NCBI RefSeq assembly: GCF_902712915.1 | Contig: NZ_CACTIA010000005.1 | Span: forward strand, 2,702,501-2,766,500 | From: Acidiphilium sp. C61 | GTDB taxonomy: Bacteria; Pseudomonadota; Alphaproteobacteria; Acetobacterales; Acetobacteraceae | Length of the DNA: 64,000 bases | Direction: 5' to 3' | Part shown: one piece after another, positions 45,843 to 57,662 of the stretch | Layout of the letters: each line of letters begins with the position of its first letter | Numbering within the stretch: position 1 is the first letter of the stretch | The notes under the pieces: generated by a model | Told to the model about the DNA's origin: nothing | Database searches by the model: none | What the model saw: only the letters and a program-made list of their open reading frames with translations | Position numbers and translations under genes: made by a program

Positions 45843-47790
45843 AGAATCCGAACGGCACCTGCCGGCTGTTGCCGCGCGCGAGATTGCGATAGCGCGCCAG
45901 CGCCATCAGCGGGAAGAAGCGCGGGTAGCCGTGATAGCGCAGGTAGAACACGCGCGGGAACCCGACCGCGTTATAGGGCTGCTCGGTCCAGGAGCCGTCG
46001 TCTTCCTGCACCGATTGCAGCCAGGCGATGCCGCGGGCGACGGCCTCGTGCTCCGCCTGGCCGGCGGCCATCAAGCCGAGCACCGCCCAGGCGGTCTGCG
46101 AGGGCAGGCTCTGGTGATATTCGCCAGGGGCGGCATGGGCGTAGCTCTCGCAATCCTCGCCCCAGCCGCCATCGGCGCGTTGGCGCGCCAGCAGCCATTC
46201 GACGGCGCGGACCATCATCGGGTCGTCCCGCGCCACGCCGGCGGCGTTCAGCGCGCAGAGCGACGACCACGTGCCATAGATGTAGTTGGTGCCCCATCGG
46301 CCGAACCAGGAGCCGTCCTTCTCCTGCTCGTGGCGCAGATAGGCGACACCGCGCGCGATCGCCGGCCGGTCCTCGGCGTGGCCGAGTTGGGCAAGAAAGG
46401 AGATGCAGCGCGCGGTGACATCCGCCGTCGGCGGGTCGAGCAGGGCGCCGTGATCGGCGAAAGGGATGTGGTTGAGATAATGGAACTCGTTGTCCGAATC
46501 GAAGGCGCCCCAGCCGCCGGAGCGGCTCTGCATGCCGAGAATCCATTGCCGGGCGCGTTCCACCGCCTCGCGATGGGCGGGATCGCCATTGCGGTCGAGG
46601 ATCATGCCGACCACGGCGGTATCGTCCACATCGGGGTAATAGGCGTTGTTGTACTGGAAGGCCCAGCCGCCCGGCGGGGCGTCGGGCTTGCGATAGGCCC
46701 AGTCGCCCTTCACGTCGAGAATCTGGCGCGGGATCAGCCAGTCGCAGGCGGCGGCAAGACCGGCATCGCCGGCGCTGCCGGCCTCGGCCAGCGCGTGGGC
46801 GGCGAGCGAGGTGTCCCAGATCGGCGACAGGCAGGGCTGCACGTAGCTCGCCCCCTCGAAACGCGAGGACGCATCGGTCACCAGCTTGCGGACCGAGGCC
46901 CAGGCCGTCGCGTAATCCGGGTGGTCGGGGCTGTAGCCGAGCGTGTGATACATCATCACCGTGTTGGCCATCGCCGGGTAGATGGCGCCGAGCCCGTCCT
47001 CGCCGTTCAGGCGCGGGGTGATGAAGTCGATCGCCGCCTGGATTGCGCGCTTGCGGCTGCGAGCGGGGAAGTGCCGCTCCAGCGGGCGCAGCGCGGTATC
47101 GATCGCCTTGAACAGATAGCCCCAGTTCGAGCGGTAGGGGCCGCGGATATAGTCGGTCACCTCGTCCGGCGGGGTGACGAACAGCTCGCCGATCCGCACG
47201 TTGCGCGGGTTGCGCGCGAGCGGGCGTTCGGTGAGCAGCACCAGCAGCGGTGCGATGACGGTGCGCGACCAGTAGCTGATCTTCCAGATGGTGATCGGAA
47301 ACCAGTCCGGCAGCAGCATGATCTCGACCGGCATGACCGGGCAGGCCCGCCAGGGCACGGCGCCGAACAGCGCAAGCTGGATGCGGGTGAAGACATTGGT
47401 GCGCGCCGCCCCGCCGCGGGCGAGGATGGCCTCGCGGGCGCGGCGCATATGCGGCGCATCGGGATCGTCGCCGATCGCCTTCAGCGCGAAATAGGCCTTT
47501 ACACTGGCCGAGAGGTCCATCGCCCCGTCATGGAAGAGCGGCCAGCCGCCGGGGTTCTGCGGCGAATCGCCCTGGATGCCGCGCAGGAACACGCCGATGC
47601 GCGCTTGGAGTTCGGAGTCGATCCGGTCGAGGAAATGTTCGAGCAGGACATATTCCGCCGGGATCGTCGCGTCCGCCTCGAGTTCGTAGACATAGTGGCC
47701 ATCCGCGCGCTGCTCGGCCGACAGCCGCTCATGCGCGCGCCCGATGGCCTCGTCGAGGGAGGCGAAATCGATGGACATCGTATCGAACAT
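45841..47790 (-). CDS. shc: Squalene-hopene cyclase
   Basis: Shc cyclises squalene to hopene/diplopterol, the first step of hopanoid synthesis. The 649-residue protein contains the catalytic DVDDTA motif at 387-392 and several QW repeats of the G-x-W/Q type (for example QSRSGGWGAFDSDNE, EQEKDGSWFGRWG, RQRADGGWGEDCESY, VQEDDGSWTEQPYNAVGFPRVF). No other hpn genes are nearby, though in many hopanoid producers shc lies in an hpn operon. The stop codon is formed by the edge of a palindromic repeat. MSIDF at 47778 is an alternative start. Confidence 0.96.
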   Translation of the reverse strand: MFDTMSIDFASLDEAIGRAHERLSAEQRADGHYVYELEADATIPAEYVLLEHFLDRIDSELQARIGVFLRGIQGDSPQNPGGWPLFHDGAMDLSASVKAYFALKAIGDDPDAPHMRRAREAILARGGAARTNVFTRIQLALFGAVPWRACPVMPVEIMLLPDWFPITIWKISYWSRTVIAPLLVLLTERPLARNPRNVRIGELFVTPPDEVTDYIRGPYRSNWGYLFKAIDTALRPLERHFPARSRKRAIQAAIDFITPRLNGEDGLGAIYPAMANTVMMYHTLGYSPDHPDYATAWASVRKLVTDASSRFEGASYVQPCLSPIWDTSLAAHALAEAGSAGDAGLAAACDWLIPRQILDVKGDWAYRKPDAPPGGWAFQYNNAYYPDVDDTAVVGMILDRNGDPAHREAVERARQWILGMQSRSGGWGAFDSDNEFHYLNHIPFADHGALLDPPTADVTARCISFLAQLGHAEDRPAIARGVAYLRHEQEKDGSWFGRWGTNYIYGTWSSLCALNAAGVARDDPMMVRAVEWLLARQRADGGWGEDCESYAHAAPGEYHQSLPSQTAWAVLGLMAAGQAEHEAVARGIAWLQSVQEDDGSWTEQPYNAVGFPRVFYLRYHGYPRFFPLMALARYRNLARGNSRQVPFGF

Positions 47791-47824
47791 CGCCCCCCTA
47801 TAGGCGATTTTGCCGCCCCGCGCC

Positions 47825-47976
47825 TAGAGCATCATCCGATCGGGCAGACTCCTCTGGCCGGATGATGCGCTGGAGCACGTTCCGATCCTTTCGGATCGGA
47901 TGCAGTGCTCTATCATATTGAGACACAGAGCATCCTTATCCGATCAGATGATTCCATCTGATCGGATGATGCTCTA
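47825..47976. repeat. REP/BIME-like composite of three hairpins upstream of shc
   Basis: TAGAGCATCATCCGATC..GGCCGGATGATGCGCT, then a hairpin around CCGATCC/GGATCGG, then hairpin B ending GATGATGCTCTA, where the IS begins. It fills the gap between shc and the second IS copy, 34 bp from the shc start. Confidence 0.85.
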
Positions 47977-48805
47977 GGTTCTGGACTCAACTGATCCATG
48001 ATGTGACGGCGAGGACGAGGCAAATACCAGCGAGGAAATTTCGTGCGGTTTTGTCATATCGTGTGGCGATGGCGCGCCAGTCCTTGAGCCTACAGAAGGC
48101 GCGTTCGATGAGATTGCGCTTTCTGTAGGCGACGGGGTCGAAGTGCGGAATGGCGCGGCGGTTGGGCATGGGCGAGATCACCGGCCTGGTGCCTTGGCGG
48201 GTGAGGAAGGCGCGAAGATCATCAGCGTCGTAGGCTTTGTCGGCGATCAGCTCTTCTGGTGGCGGTATTGTGGGCAGAAGCGCCCTCGCGCCGCTGATGT
48301 CGGAGGCCTGTCCTGGCGTCAGGAGGAGTGCGGCGATGCGTCCCTGCTCATCTGCGACGGCGTGGATCTTGGTCGTCCGTCCACCCCTCGACCGGCCGAT
48401 GGCCTGGCTTTGCGCCCCCCTTTACCGCCCGCGGCCGCGCGATGTGCCCGAACCGAGGTGCTGTCCACCATGGCGATGCGCGGCGGATCCGCGCAGGCGA
48501 CAAGCGCCGCGAAGATCTCCTGCCAGAGGCCACGCTGGCTCCAGCGGTTGAACCGGTTGAACACAGTGGTTCGTGGCCCATAGGCCTCAGGAAGCGCTCG
48601 CCATCGCAAGCCCTCGCGAAAGCGATGCAGGATGCCGCTCAGCACCCGGCGGTCATCAACCCGAGGCTTGCCGCCAAGCTTCGGCAGCAATGGTTCGATC
48701 GCAGCCCATTGCGTGTCGTTCAGCCAGAAAAGTTCCGCCATCTTCCAAGTCCTCCGAACAGACTTGAATCAGACGCCCCGTAGTCATGGCAATAGGTACA
48801 GAACC
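47977..48805 (-). mobile_element. IS5-family insertion sequence (829 bp), copy 2
   Basis: Nearly identical to 35183-36011 but inverted, with TA at 47975-47976 and 48806-48807. On the left it abuts a palindromic repeat; on the right it meets the malonyl-CoA decarboxylase gene at its last codon, whose TAG is formed partly by TA and partly by the IS end. Confidence 0.92.
47987..48741 (-). CDS. IS5-family transposase, -1 frameshift, copy 2
   Basis: Frame 1 (48741-48319) and frame 2 (ending at 47987) correspond to the transposase of the first copy with the same AAAGGGGGG frameshift site. I noticed only scattered single-base differences, for example near 48092, so it is a recent insertion and likely intact. 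Confidence 0.88.
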
Positions 48806-50316
48806 TAGCCCTCGGCGGCGATCAGGCTGCGGGTGCGGCGGGCGAGCCAGGATTGGCTCGGCGGCGCCAGCAACTGGTCGACCGCCGTGGCGCGGGCCAC
48901 CGTGCCGTCGCGCAGATAGGCTTCGTGGCGCGCCTCGATCGCATCCGGGTCGTAGAGATAGTTCACCATCACGCCGAAGGATTCCGAAATCCCGCGCGGG
49001 CTGGGATTGCCCAGCCAGTTGATCCGTTCGAGCCGCGCGCCGTTGCCGAGATGGAACCGCGCCACGGGATCGGCGCGGCCGGCGGCCGGAATGCCGTTAT
49101 CGCGCCAGGCGCCGGTGAGGTAGAGAGCCGCAAGCCGCAGCAGCGGCCCGCGCAGCGCCGTGGCGAGGCCGGCCTGCGTCCACCACGGACGGTCTTCGAG
49201 CACCGATTTCAGCAGGTTGGCATCGCCCTCGGCGGTGGCATCGGCGACCGGTGCGGTGCCGAGCGCGCGGCCGATCGCCTCGCGTTCTTCGGCGGCGAGC
49301 AGCGGGGCAGGGGGCGAGGCCAGCACGGCGCTGATCGCCCGGCGCAGGCCGGGAACCGGTGACAGGGTGGAGAATTTCTTCAGGTTGGGCAGTTCCGCCT
49401 GCAACTCGGCGACGACCTGCTTGATCAGGAAATTACCGAAGGAAATGCCGCGCAGCCCCTCCTGGCAATTCGAGATCGAGTAGAAGATCGCGGTATTCGC
49501 GCGCGAGGCGGCATCCTGCTGGGCGTGCTCGGCGGCATCGTCGTCGGCGGCGGGGGCGAGCAGCGGCCCGATCGCTTCCGCCAGCCCCTTGACCAGTGCG
49601 ACCTCGACAAAGATCAGCGGCTCGTCGGGCAGGGCCGGGTGGAAGAAGGCGAAGCAACGGCGGTCCGGCGCAAGGCGGCGGCGCAAATCGTCCCAGCCCT
49701 GGATTTCATGCACCGCCTCATAGGCGATCAGCTTTTCCAGGACGAAGGCGGGGGTGCGCCAGTCGATCCGGCGGAGTTCGAGGAAGCCGCGGTTGAACCA
49801 CGAGGCGAACAGATGCCGCAGATCGGAATCGAGCGGCGCGAGGCTCGGCTGCTTCGGCAGCGCGGCCAGAACTTCCCGCCGCATGTCGACCAGCGCGCCG
49901 GTGCCACCGGGCGCCATGTTCATCCGGCGCAGCAATTCCTGCCGCGGCGGCTCGGCGGCGGTGGCGAGGGCGGCGGCGGTGGCGGCGTCCGGCGTCTCGA
50001 GATAGGCGCGGGCGGCGTTCTGCAGGCGGTTGGGATCGGGCTCGAAGCCGGTGGCGAGAAAGTCGCAGAAAGCCAGCCGGTCATGCGGGGCAAGCCGGCG
50101 CAGGGCGCCCAGCAGCGCCGCCGCGAGGGCCGCGCCCGAAGCCTCGCCCCGCCCGCCGAGCAGCGCATCGGCCAGCAACTCGGCGCGCTCGCGCGAGGGA
50201 AGATTTTCGTTCGGAAGATTGACGAACACCCGACCGTGCTCGGCGATCGACGACCAGAGCCGTTCGATCCAGGAGCGGTTGGGGCGGTCATGCGGAACCG
50301 GGGCGGTGGCGGGCAT
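48805..50316 (-). CDS. Malonyl-CoA decarboxylase
   Basis: A 503-residue protein of the MLYCD family, which decarboxylates malonyl-CoA to acetyl-CoA. Recognised blocks are CFAFFHPALPDEPLIFVEVALVKG, AIFYSISNCQEGLRGISFGNFLIKQV, FSTLSPVPGLRRAI and FHLGNGARLERINWLGN; the last contains part of the catalytic region and the second the Ser/His-rich site. The N-terminal ~180 residues are the helical oligomerisation domain. No matBC or transporter is adjacent. A perfect 12-bp inverted repeat lies 30-64 bp upstream. The stop lies at the edge of IS copy 2. Confidence 0.92.
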   Translation of the reverse strand: MPATAPVPHDRPNRSWIERLWSSIAEHGRVFVNLPNENLPSRERAELLADALLGGRGEASGAALAAALLGALRRLAPHDRLAFCDFLATGFEPDPNRLQNAARAYLETPDAATAAALATAAEPPRQELLRRMNMAPGGTGALVDMRREVLAALPKQPSLAPLDSDLRHLFASWFNRGFLELRRIDWRTPAFVLEKLIAYEAVHEIQGWDDLRRRLAPDRRCFAFFHPALPDEPLIFVEVALVKGLAEAIGPLLAPAADDDAAEHAQQDAASRANTAIFYSISNCQEGLRGISFGNFLIKQVVAELQAELPNLKKFSTLSPVPGLRRAISAVLASPPAPLLAAEEREAIGRALGTAPVADATAEGDANLLKSVLEDRPWWTQAGLATALRGPLLRLAALYLTGAWRDNGIPAAGRADPVARFHLGNGARLERINWLGNPSPRGISESFGVMVNYLYDPDAIEARHEAYLRDGTVARATAVDQLLAPPSQSWLARRTRSLIAAEG

Positions 50317-50345
50317 CGCTTCACTCCTGCGCGGGGCTGGGTCGG

Positions 50346-50380
50346 CCGTTCCTGAAACCGTACGACGATTTCAGGAACGG
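50346..50380. promoter_or_regulatory. Perfect 12-bp inverted repeat between atpC and malonyl-CoA decarboxylase gene
   Basis: CCGTTCCTGAAA and TTTCAGGAACGG with an 11-bp centre. No T run follows, so it is either an operator for the decarboxylase gene or a rho-independent-like stem closing the atp operon. Confidence 0.5.
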
Positions 50381-50433
50381 AACCGCAGATTACCCGATCG
50401 CCGTCAGGCGGGAAACGGGGGGCGCGCGGGAAA

Positions 50434-50847
50434 TCAGGCGTTTTGGGCGGAGACCGCGTCGACCCGCGCCTGCGCGGTGATCAGCCGGTCGGAGGCGGCG
50501 CGCCAGCCGGCTTCATCGGCTTCGTCCGCCTCGCGCCAGGCCGCCTCGGCCGCCGCGAGTTCGTCGGCGGCCTTCAGCGGGTCGAGTTCGGCCAGCTTCA
50601 CGATCGCATCGGCGAGGACGGTGCAGCGTTCCTCGGTGATCTGGGCAAAGCCGCCGGAGACGAAGAAGCGGTCGACCAGCTTCTCGTCTTCGTAGAGATC
50701 GATCAGGCCGCCGCGCAGCGAGGTGATCATCTGCGAATGGCCCGGCAGGACACCGAGGTCGCCCTCGGTGCCGGGGATCACCACCATGCTGACCGGACGG
50801 GCGAGCAGGAGCCGCTCCGGGCTGATGATTTCGAGCGCGACGGTCAT
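50434..50847 (-). CDS. atpC: ATP synthase epsilon subunit
   Basis: Epsilon of the F1 sector, which couples rotation and inhibits ATP hydrolysis. The 137-residue protein has the beta-sandwich part (ISPERLLLARPVSMVVIPGTEGDLGVLPGHSQMITSLRGG) and a C-terminal helical part made of Ala/Glu/Asp repeats. Last gene of the atpHAGDC operon, four bases after atpD. Confidence 0.95.
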   Translation of the reverse strand: MTVALEIISPERLLLARPVSMVVIPGTEGDLGVLPGHSQMITSLRGGLIDLYEDEKLVDRFFVSGGFAQITEERCTVLADAIVKLAELDPLKAADELAAAEAAWREADEADEAGWRAASDRLITAQARVDAVSAQNA

Positions 50848-50851
50848 GGGA

Positions 50852-52294
<1,443 letters not shown>

Positions 52295-52301
52295 CTAAGC
52301 C

Positions 52302-53192
52302 TCAGAGCGCTTCCGCGCCGGAAATGATCTCGATCAGTTCCCTGGTGATGTTCGCCTGACGGGTGCGGTTGTAGTTCAGCGTGAGACGGTTGATCATCTC
52401 GCCCGCATTGCGCGTCGCATTGTCCATTGCTGTCATGCGCGCACCCTGTTCGCCGGCGGCGGATTCGAGCAGCGCGCTGTAGATCTGCACCGCGAGGTTG
52501 CGCGGCAGCAGACGGTCGAGCAGCGTGCCGTCATCCGGCTCGATCTCGTAGTCGCCGGCGTGCTGGCCGGCCCCTGCATTGTCGTTCGCGGCCTGGCCGG
52601 CGCTCGCCGGGATCAGCGGCGTTTCGCTCGGAACCTGCGCCATCACCGAGACGAAGCGGTTGAACATCAGCGTGCAAATGTCGAACTTGCCGCCATCGAA
52701 CGCGGCGACGATCTGCTGCGCGATCGCTTCCGCGTCGGCGAACTCGATCGTCTTCTTGCCGACGAAATTCGCCTCGCCGATGATCTTCTCGCGCATGTCG
52801 CGCCGGAAGAAGTCGCGACCCTTGCGGCCGACCGTGAACAGACGGACCTGCTTGCCCTCGGCCTCAAGCTTGCGCACCCGTGCGCGGGCGGCGCGGTTGA
52901 TCGAGGAGTTGAACGGGCCGGCAAGACCGCGATCGGCGGTGACGACGACGATGAGATAGGTGCGGTCCGCCCCGTTGCCGACGAGCAGCGCCGGCGCGTT
53001 CGGGTTTGCCGCCGCGCCCTCGGCGAGGGCGCCCATCATCGCGGCCATCCTTGTCGCGTAGGGCCGCGCCGCCTCGGCCTGCGCCTGGGCACGGCGCAGC
53101 TTGGCGGCGGCGACCATCTTCATCGCCTTGGTGATCTTCTGCGTCGACTTGACGCTGGAGATCCGGTTCCTGAGGGCTTTCAGGCTGGCCAT
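52302..53192 (-). CDS. atpG: ATP synthase gamma subunit
   Basis: The central-stalk rotor subunit, 296 residues. The N-terminal coiled coil begins MASLKALRNRISSVKSTQKITKAMKMVAAAKLRRAQ and the C-terminal one has MTAMDNATRNAGEMINRLTLNYNRTRQANITRELIEIISGA, both diagnostic. A short insert with DNAGAGQHAGDYEIEPDDG lies in the middle globular part, as in other alphaproteobacteria. Confidence 0.96.
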   Translation of the reverse strand: MASLKALRNRISSVKSTQKITKAMKMVAAAKLRRAQAQAEAARPYATRMAAMMGALAEGAAANPNAPALLVGNGADRTYLIVVVTADRGLAGPFNSSINRAARARVRKLEAEGKQVRLFTVGRKGRDFFRRDMREKIIGEANFVGKKTIEFADAEAIAQQIVAAFDGGKFDICTLMFNRFVSVMAQVPSETPLIPASAGQAANDNAGAGQHAGDYEIEPDDGTLLDRLLPRNLAVQIYSALLESAAGEQGARMTAMDNATRNAGEMINRLTLNYNRTRQANITRELIEIISGAEAL

Positions 53193-53208
53193 CTGTGCCG
53201 AGCGCCCC

Positions 53209-54741
53209 TTACGCGAAGCTGGACGCGAAGGACTTGACGAACTCGATGAGCTTCGCCTCGGTCTCCTTCTTGATCTCGCGGTCGTTGCGGATCGCGTTGA
53301 GAATGTCGGGCGAACGCGCCTTCATCTCGGAGATCAGCTGGGCCTCGAAATCGCCGATGCGGTTGACCGGCACCTCGTCGAGATAGCCGCGGGTGCCGAC
53401 GAAGATCGACACGACCTGCTCCTCGACCGGCAGCGGCTTGAACTGCGGCTGCTTCAGCAGCTCGGTCAGGCGCGCGCCGCGGGCGAGCAGCTTCTGGGTC
53501 GAGGCATCGAGATCCGAGGCGAACTGCGCGAAAGCCGCCATCTCGCGATACTGCGCGAGGTCAAGCTTGATCTTGCCGGCGACCTGCTTCATCGCCTTGA
53601 TCTGCGCGGCGGACCCGACGCGCGAGACCGAGTTGCCGACGTTCACCGCCGGGCGAATGCCCTTGAAGAACAATTCGGTCTCAAGGAAGATCTGCCCGTC
53701 GGTGATCGAGATCACGTTGGTCGGGATATAGGCCGAGATGTCGCCCGCCTGGGTCTCGATGACCGGCAGCGCGGTGAGCGAGCCGGCGCCGAACTCGTCG
53801 GACATCTTCGCGGCGCGCTCCAGCAGGCGGGAGTGCAGGTAGAACACGTCGCCCGGATAGGCTTCGCGTCCCGGCGGACGGCGCAGCAGCAGCGACATCT
53901 GGCGATAGGCAACGGCCTGCTTCGAGAGATCGTCGAACACGATCAGCGCGTGCATCCCGTTGTCGCGGAAATATTCGCCCATCGCGCAGCCCGTGTAGGG
54001 GGCGAGGAACTGCATCGGCGCCGGCTCGGATGCGGTTGCGGCGATGACGATGGAGTATTCCATCGCACCGTTTTCCTCGAGCGTGCGGACCAGCTGCGCG
54101 ACGGTGGAGCGCTTCTGCCCGACCGCGACATAGATGCAGTAGAGCTTCTTGCTCTCGTCATCCTGCGCGTTCAGCGGCTTCTGGTTGATGAAGGTATCGA
54201 CGATGATCGCGGTCTTGCCGGTCTGGCGGTCGCCGATGACCAGCTCGCGCTGGCCGCGGCCGATCGGGATCAGCGCGTCGATCGACTTGATGCCGGTCTG
54301 CATCGGCTCATGGACTGACTTGCGCGGGATGATGCCCGGCGCCTTGGTCTCGACCAGGCGACGTTCGGTCGCCTCGATCGGGCCCTTGCCGTCGATCGGG
54401 TTGCCCAGCGCGTCGACCACGCGGCCGAGCAGGCCCTTGCCGACCGGCACGTCGACGATGCGGCGGGTGCGGGTTACGGTGTCGCCCTCGCGGATCGCCT
54501 TGTCGTCGCCGAACACGACGACGCCGACATTGTCGTTCTCGAGGTTCAGCGCCATGCCCTGAACGCCGGCATTCGGGAACTCGACCATCTCGCCGGCCAT
54601 CACGTTGGCCAGGCCGAACACGCGCGCGATACCGTCACCGACGGACAGGACCTGGCCGGTTTCGGCCACATCCGTCTCGGTGTCGAAGCTCGCGATCTGC
54701 TTCTTGAGGATCTCGGAGATTTCGGCGGGGCGGATCTCCAT
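53209..54741 (-). CDS. atpA: ATP synthase alpha subunit
   Basis: Non-catalytic nucleotide-binding subunit of F1, 510 residues. The N-terminus [20 protein letters not shown] is typical, Walker A is GDRQTGKT at 170-177, and [43 protein letters not shown] is the signature segment. It follows atpH by one base. Confidence 0.97.
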   Translation of the reverse strand: MEIRPAEISEILKKQIASFDTETDVAETGQVLSVGDGIARVFGLANVMAGEMVEFPNAGVQGMALNLENDNVGVVVFGDDKAIREGDTVTRTRRIVDVPVGKGLLGRVVDALGNPIDGKGPIEATERRLVETKAPGIIPRKSVHEPMQTGIKSIDALIPIGRGQRELVIGDRQTGKTAIIVDTFINQKPLNAQDDESKKLYCIYVAVGQKRSTVAQLVRTLEENGAMEYSIVIAATASEPAPMQFLAPYTGCAMGEYFRDNGMHALIVFDDLSKQAVAYRQMSLLLRRPPGREAYPGDVFYLHSRLLERAAKMSDEFGAGSLTALPVIETQAGDISAYIPTNVISITDGQIFLETELFFKGIRPAVNVGNSVSRVGSAAQIKAMKQVAGKIKLDLAQYREMAAFAQFASDLDASTQKLLARGARLTELLKQPQFKPLPVEEQVVSIFVGTRGYLDEVPVNRIGDFEAQLISEMKARSPDILNAIRNDREIKKETEAKLIEFVKSFASSFA

Positions 54742-54742
54742 A

Positions 54743-55336
54743 TCAGGCGGCTCCCTTCATCACATGGCGCAGGCGTTGCAGGCGCGATTTCAAACTGGTG
54801 TCGTAAAGCTTCGATCCGATCCGCACGGTGAGCCCGCCAAGCAGCGAGGGGTCGACCGTTTCGCGGATGGTGACGCGTCCGTATCCGGCCTCGGCGAGGC
54901 GGGCGGTGAGCTGGGCGCGCTGGGTGTCGGTCAGCGGATGCGCCGAGGCGATGTCGGCCGCGACCACGCCACGCTTCTCGGCGACGTAGGACGCGAAACC
55001 GGAGAGCAGCGCCGGCAGGTCGGCAAGGCGACGATTGGCAATGGCGGTGCCGATGAAATTGCGGACGAGATCGGATGCGCCCTGGCTGGCGAGCACCGCC
55101 TCCATCGCGCGCCCGGCCTCGCGCATGTCGATCGCGCGGCTGGCGATCAGGCGGCGCAGCGACGGGTCTTCGGCGAACAACCGGCCGAGCGCCGCCATTT
55201 CGGAGACGACGGCATCGAGGACCTTGCGTTCGTCGGCGAGCTCGTACAGCGCCCGCGCATAGCGGGCGGACAGGCCGGACGCACGATCCTGCTGGGGGGA
55301 ATTGGCTTGCGGCGATGCGGAAACGGCGGACGACAC
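54743..55336 (-). CDS. atpH: ATP synthase delta subunit
   Basis: Delta subunit (OSCP homologue) connecting F1 to the peripheral stalk. The 197-residue protein has [21 protein letters not shown] at its N-terminal helical domain and [24 protein letters not shown] at the C-terminus. First gene of the operon; F0 genes (atpB, E, F) are elsewhere, as usual in alphaproteobacteria. The first ~18 residues are hydrophilic and may be over-called. Confidence 0.95.
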   Translation of the reverse strand: MSSAVSASPQANSPQQDRASGLSARYARALYELADERKVLDAVVSEMAALGRLFAEDPSLRRLIASRAIDMREAGRAMEAVLASQGASDLVRNFIGTAIANRRLADLPALLSGFASYVAEKRGVVAADIASAHPLTDTQRAQLTARLAEAGYGRVTIRETVDPSLLGGLTVRIGSKLYDTSLKSRLQRLRHVMKGAA

Positions 55337-55490
55337 CAGTATGACCCTGCCTTCGATCTCGATTCTTGCGTTTCAACCCCGGATCGATCCGCCGCATCCC
55401 GTCAGAAGGATTGCGGACACACCTTTCCGTGCGCTTTTTCAAGCGATGCGCGCCAGTAGCATACGGCCCCCGCCCGCGCAACGCATGCGC

Positions 55491-57647
55491 TCACAGGAAT
55501 GAGATCGGATCGACGTCGATATCGACCCGCGCGGCGCGGGGCAGCCCCCCGGCGCGGGCGCGGGCGAGCCAGTCGCGCAGCACCGGCTGGACCGCAACCC
55601 CGCGCGGGGCGCGCAGCAGCAGGCGACGACGGTGCCGGCCGCGCAGCATGGCGAAGGGCGCGGGGGCGGGGCCGAGCACCTGCACGCCCTCCTGCGGCTG
55701 GGTGCGGGCGAGGGCGGCGGCGGCGGCATCCGCGATGGCGGCGTCATCGGCGCTGACGATCAGCGCGGCAAGGCGGCCGAAGGGCGGCCAGTGGCCCGGC
55801 GCGCGCAGATCGGCCTCGGCGCGGCGAAAGCCGGCAAGGTCGTTGCTCACCAGCGCGCGCATCACCGGATGCTCCGGCGCGTAGGTCTGCAGCAGCACCC
55901 GGCCTTGCAGGCGTCCGCGCCCGGCGCGGCCGGCCACCTGGTGCAGCAGCTGGGCGCTGCGCTCGCCGGCCCGCAAATCGCCGCCGCCGAGGCCGAGATC
56001 GGCATCGACCACGCCGACCAGCACGAGATCGGGGAAGTGCCAGCCCTTGGCGATCATCTGCGTGCCGATCACGAGGTCGATCTCGTGCGCGACGATCGCG
56101 CGCAGCGCCGCCTCGGCCTGTTCGGCTGTGGTGATCGCATCGCTCGCCATCAGGATGGTGCGGGCGGTGGGAAACAGTTCCGCGACTTCCTCGGCGATGC
56201 GTTCCACCCCCGGGCCGATCGGCACGAAACTCTGCTCGGCGGCGCAGTCCGGGCATTTGGGAGGCACCTGTGCGGCGTGGCCGCAATGGTGGCAGAGCAG
56301 GTGGCCGGGACGGCGGTGTTCCACCAGCCAGGCGGTGCAGTTCGGGCAGGTGAGCCGGTGCCCGCAACCGCGGCAGAGGGTGAGCGGCGCATAGCCGCGG
56401 CGGTTGAGGAACAGCATCGCCTGGCCGCCGCCTTCCAGCGTGGTCTCCAGCGCGCCGGCCAGCACGGGCGAGAGAAAGCGCCCGCGCGCAGGCGGGGCGG
56501 CGCGCAGGTCGATCGCCTCGATCGCCGGCAGCGTCGCGCCGCCATGGCGGGCGGCGAGGGTGATGTGGCGGTAGCGGCCGGTCTCGGCGTTCACCGCCGA
56601 TTCGAGGCTCGGCGTCGCGGAGGCGAGGATGACGGCGCAGCCGGCGATCCGCCCGCGCACTACCGCCATGTCGCGCGCGTGATAGGTCACGCCGTCCTCC
56701 TGCTTGTAGGCCGCCTCGTGCTCCTCATCGACCACGATCAGCCCGGGATCGGCGAAGGGCAGGAACAGCGCCGAGCGGGCGCCGAGCACCAGCTTCGCCG
56801 CGCCGCTCGCGACCGCGTGGTAATTGGCGCGGCGGGTCGCTTGCGTCAGGCCGGAATGCCACAGCGCCGGTGCGGCGCCGAAGCGGGCGGCGAAGCGCGC
56901 GGCGAACTGGGCGGAAAGCGCGATCTCCGGCACCAGCACCAGCGCCTGTCGCCCCTCCCGCAGGCAGGCGGCGATGGCCTCGCAGAACACTTCGGTCTTG
57001 CCCGCGCCGGTAACACCTTCGAGCAGCGTGACCTCGAATCCACGTGAAGCGACCGAGGCGCGCAGGGCGGCGGCGGCGTCTTCCTGGGCCGGCGACAGCG
57101 AAGGTGGCGCGTGGTCGGGGTCGGGCAGCGGAACGGACGGATCCCGCGCGGCGGGGCACAACAGCCCGGCATCGGCAAGGCCGCGCACCAGGGCGGCGCT
57201 GGTGCCGGCGGCGGCGGCAAGTTCGGCGGTGGTCGGGCGGTCAAGCGTCGCCAGCGTATCGAGCACGCGCTGGCGCGCCGCGGTGATCCGCCCGGCCGGT
57301 GCCGTGCCCGCCGCCCAGCCGGCGCGGGGGGCGGGCGGTTCGAGCAGCGCGGTTTTCAGGGCAAGGGCGAGAACCTCGCCGCGCGGCGCCATCGTGTACT
57401 GCGCGACCCAGTCGATGAAGCGGCGCAGCGTGTCCGGCAGGGCAGGGGTGGCGATAACGGTGTGCAGCCGCTTCAGCCGGGCCGGCGCGATGTCCGGCTC
57501 CGCCGCGTCGTCCCACACCACGCCATGCGCGATCCGGCGGCCGAGCGGGACGGTGACGACGGTGCCGGGCGGCGGCGCGCCCTCCGACGCCTCATAGGTG
57601 AAGGCGGCGTCGAACGCGTAGGGCAGCAGGACGGAGACCAGCGCCAT
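55491..57647 (-). CDS. priA: Primosomal protein N' (replication restart helicase PriA)
   Basis: PriA reloads the replisome at collapsed forks. The 718-residue protein has an N-terminal 3'-DNA-binding domain, Walker A GVTGAGKT at 211-218 and DEEH box (VVDEEHEAAYKQEDG). The Zn-binding insertion (LCRGCGHRLTCPNCTAW, then LCHHCGHAAQVPPKCPDCAAE) has eight Cys. Helicase motifs V-VI follow in IGTQMIAKGWHFPDLVLVGVVDADLGL and QVAGRAGRG. Convergence or overlap with other genes is absent; ychF begins 15 bp upstream of it. Confidence 0.96.
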   Translation of the reverse strand: MALVSVLLPYAFDAAFTYEASEGAPPPGTVVTVPLGRRIAHGVVWDDAAEPDIAPARLKRLHTVIATPALPDTLRRFIDWVAQYTMAPRGEVLALALKTALLEPPAPRAGWAAGTAPAGRITAARQRVLDTLATLDRPTTAELAAAAGTSAALVRGLADAGLLCPAARDPSVPLPDPDHAPPSLSPAQEDAAAALRASVASRGFEVTLLEGVTGAGKTEVFCEAIAACLREGRQALVLVPEIALSAQFAARFAARFGAAPALWHSGLTQATRRANYHAVASGAAKLVLGARSALFLPFADPGLIVVDEEHEAAYKQEDGVTYHARDMAVVRGRIAGCAVILASATPSLESAVNAETGRYRHITLAARHGGATLPAIEAIDLRAAPPARGRFLSPVLAGALETTLEGGGQAMLFLNRRGYAPLTLCRGCGHRLTCPNCTAWLVEHRRPGHLLCHHCGHAAQVPPKCPDCAAEQSFVPIGPGVERIAEEVAELFPTARTILMASDAITTAEQAEAALRAIVAHEIDLVIGTQMIAKGWHFPDLVLVGVVDADLGLGGGDLRAGERSAQLLHQVAGRAGRGRLQGRVLLQTYAPEHPVMRALVSNDLAGFRRAEADLRAPGHWPPFGRLAALIVSADDAAIADAAAAALARTQPQEGVQVLGPAPAPFAMLRGRHRRRLLLRAPRGVAVQPVLRDWLARARAGGLPRAARVDIDVDPISFL

Positions 57648-57662
57648 CAGGCGCGGGCCGGG

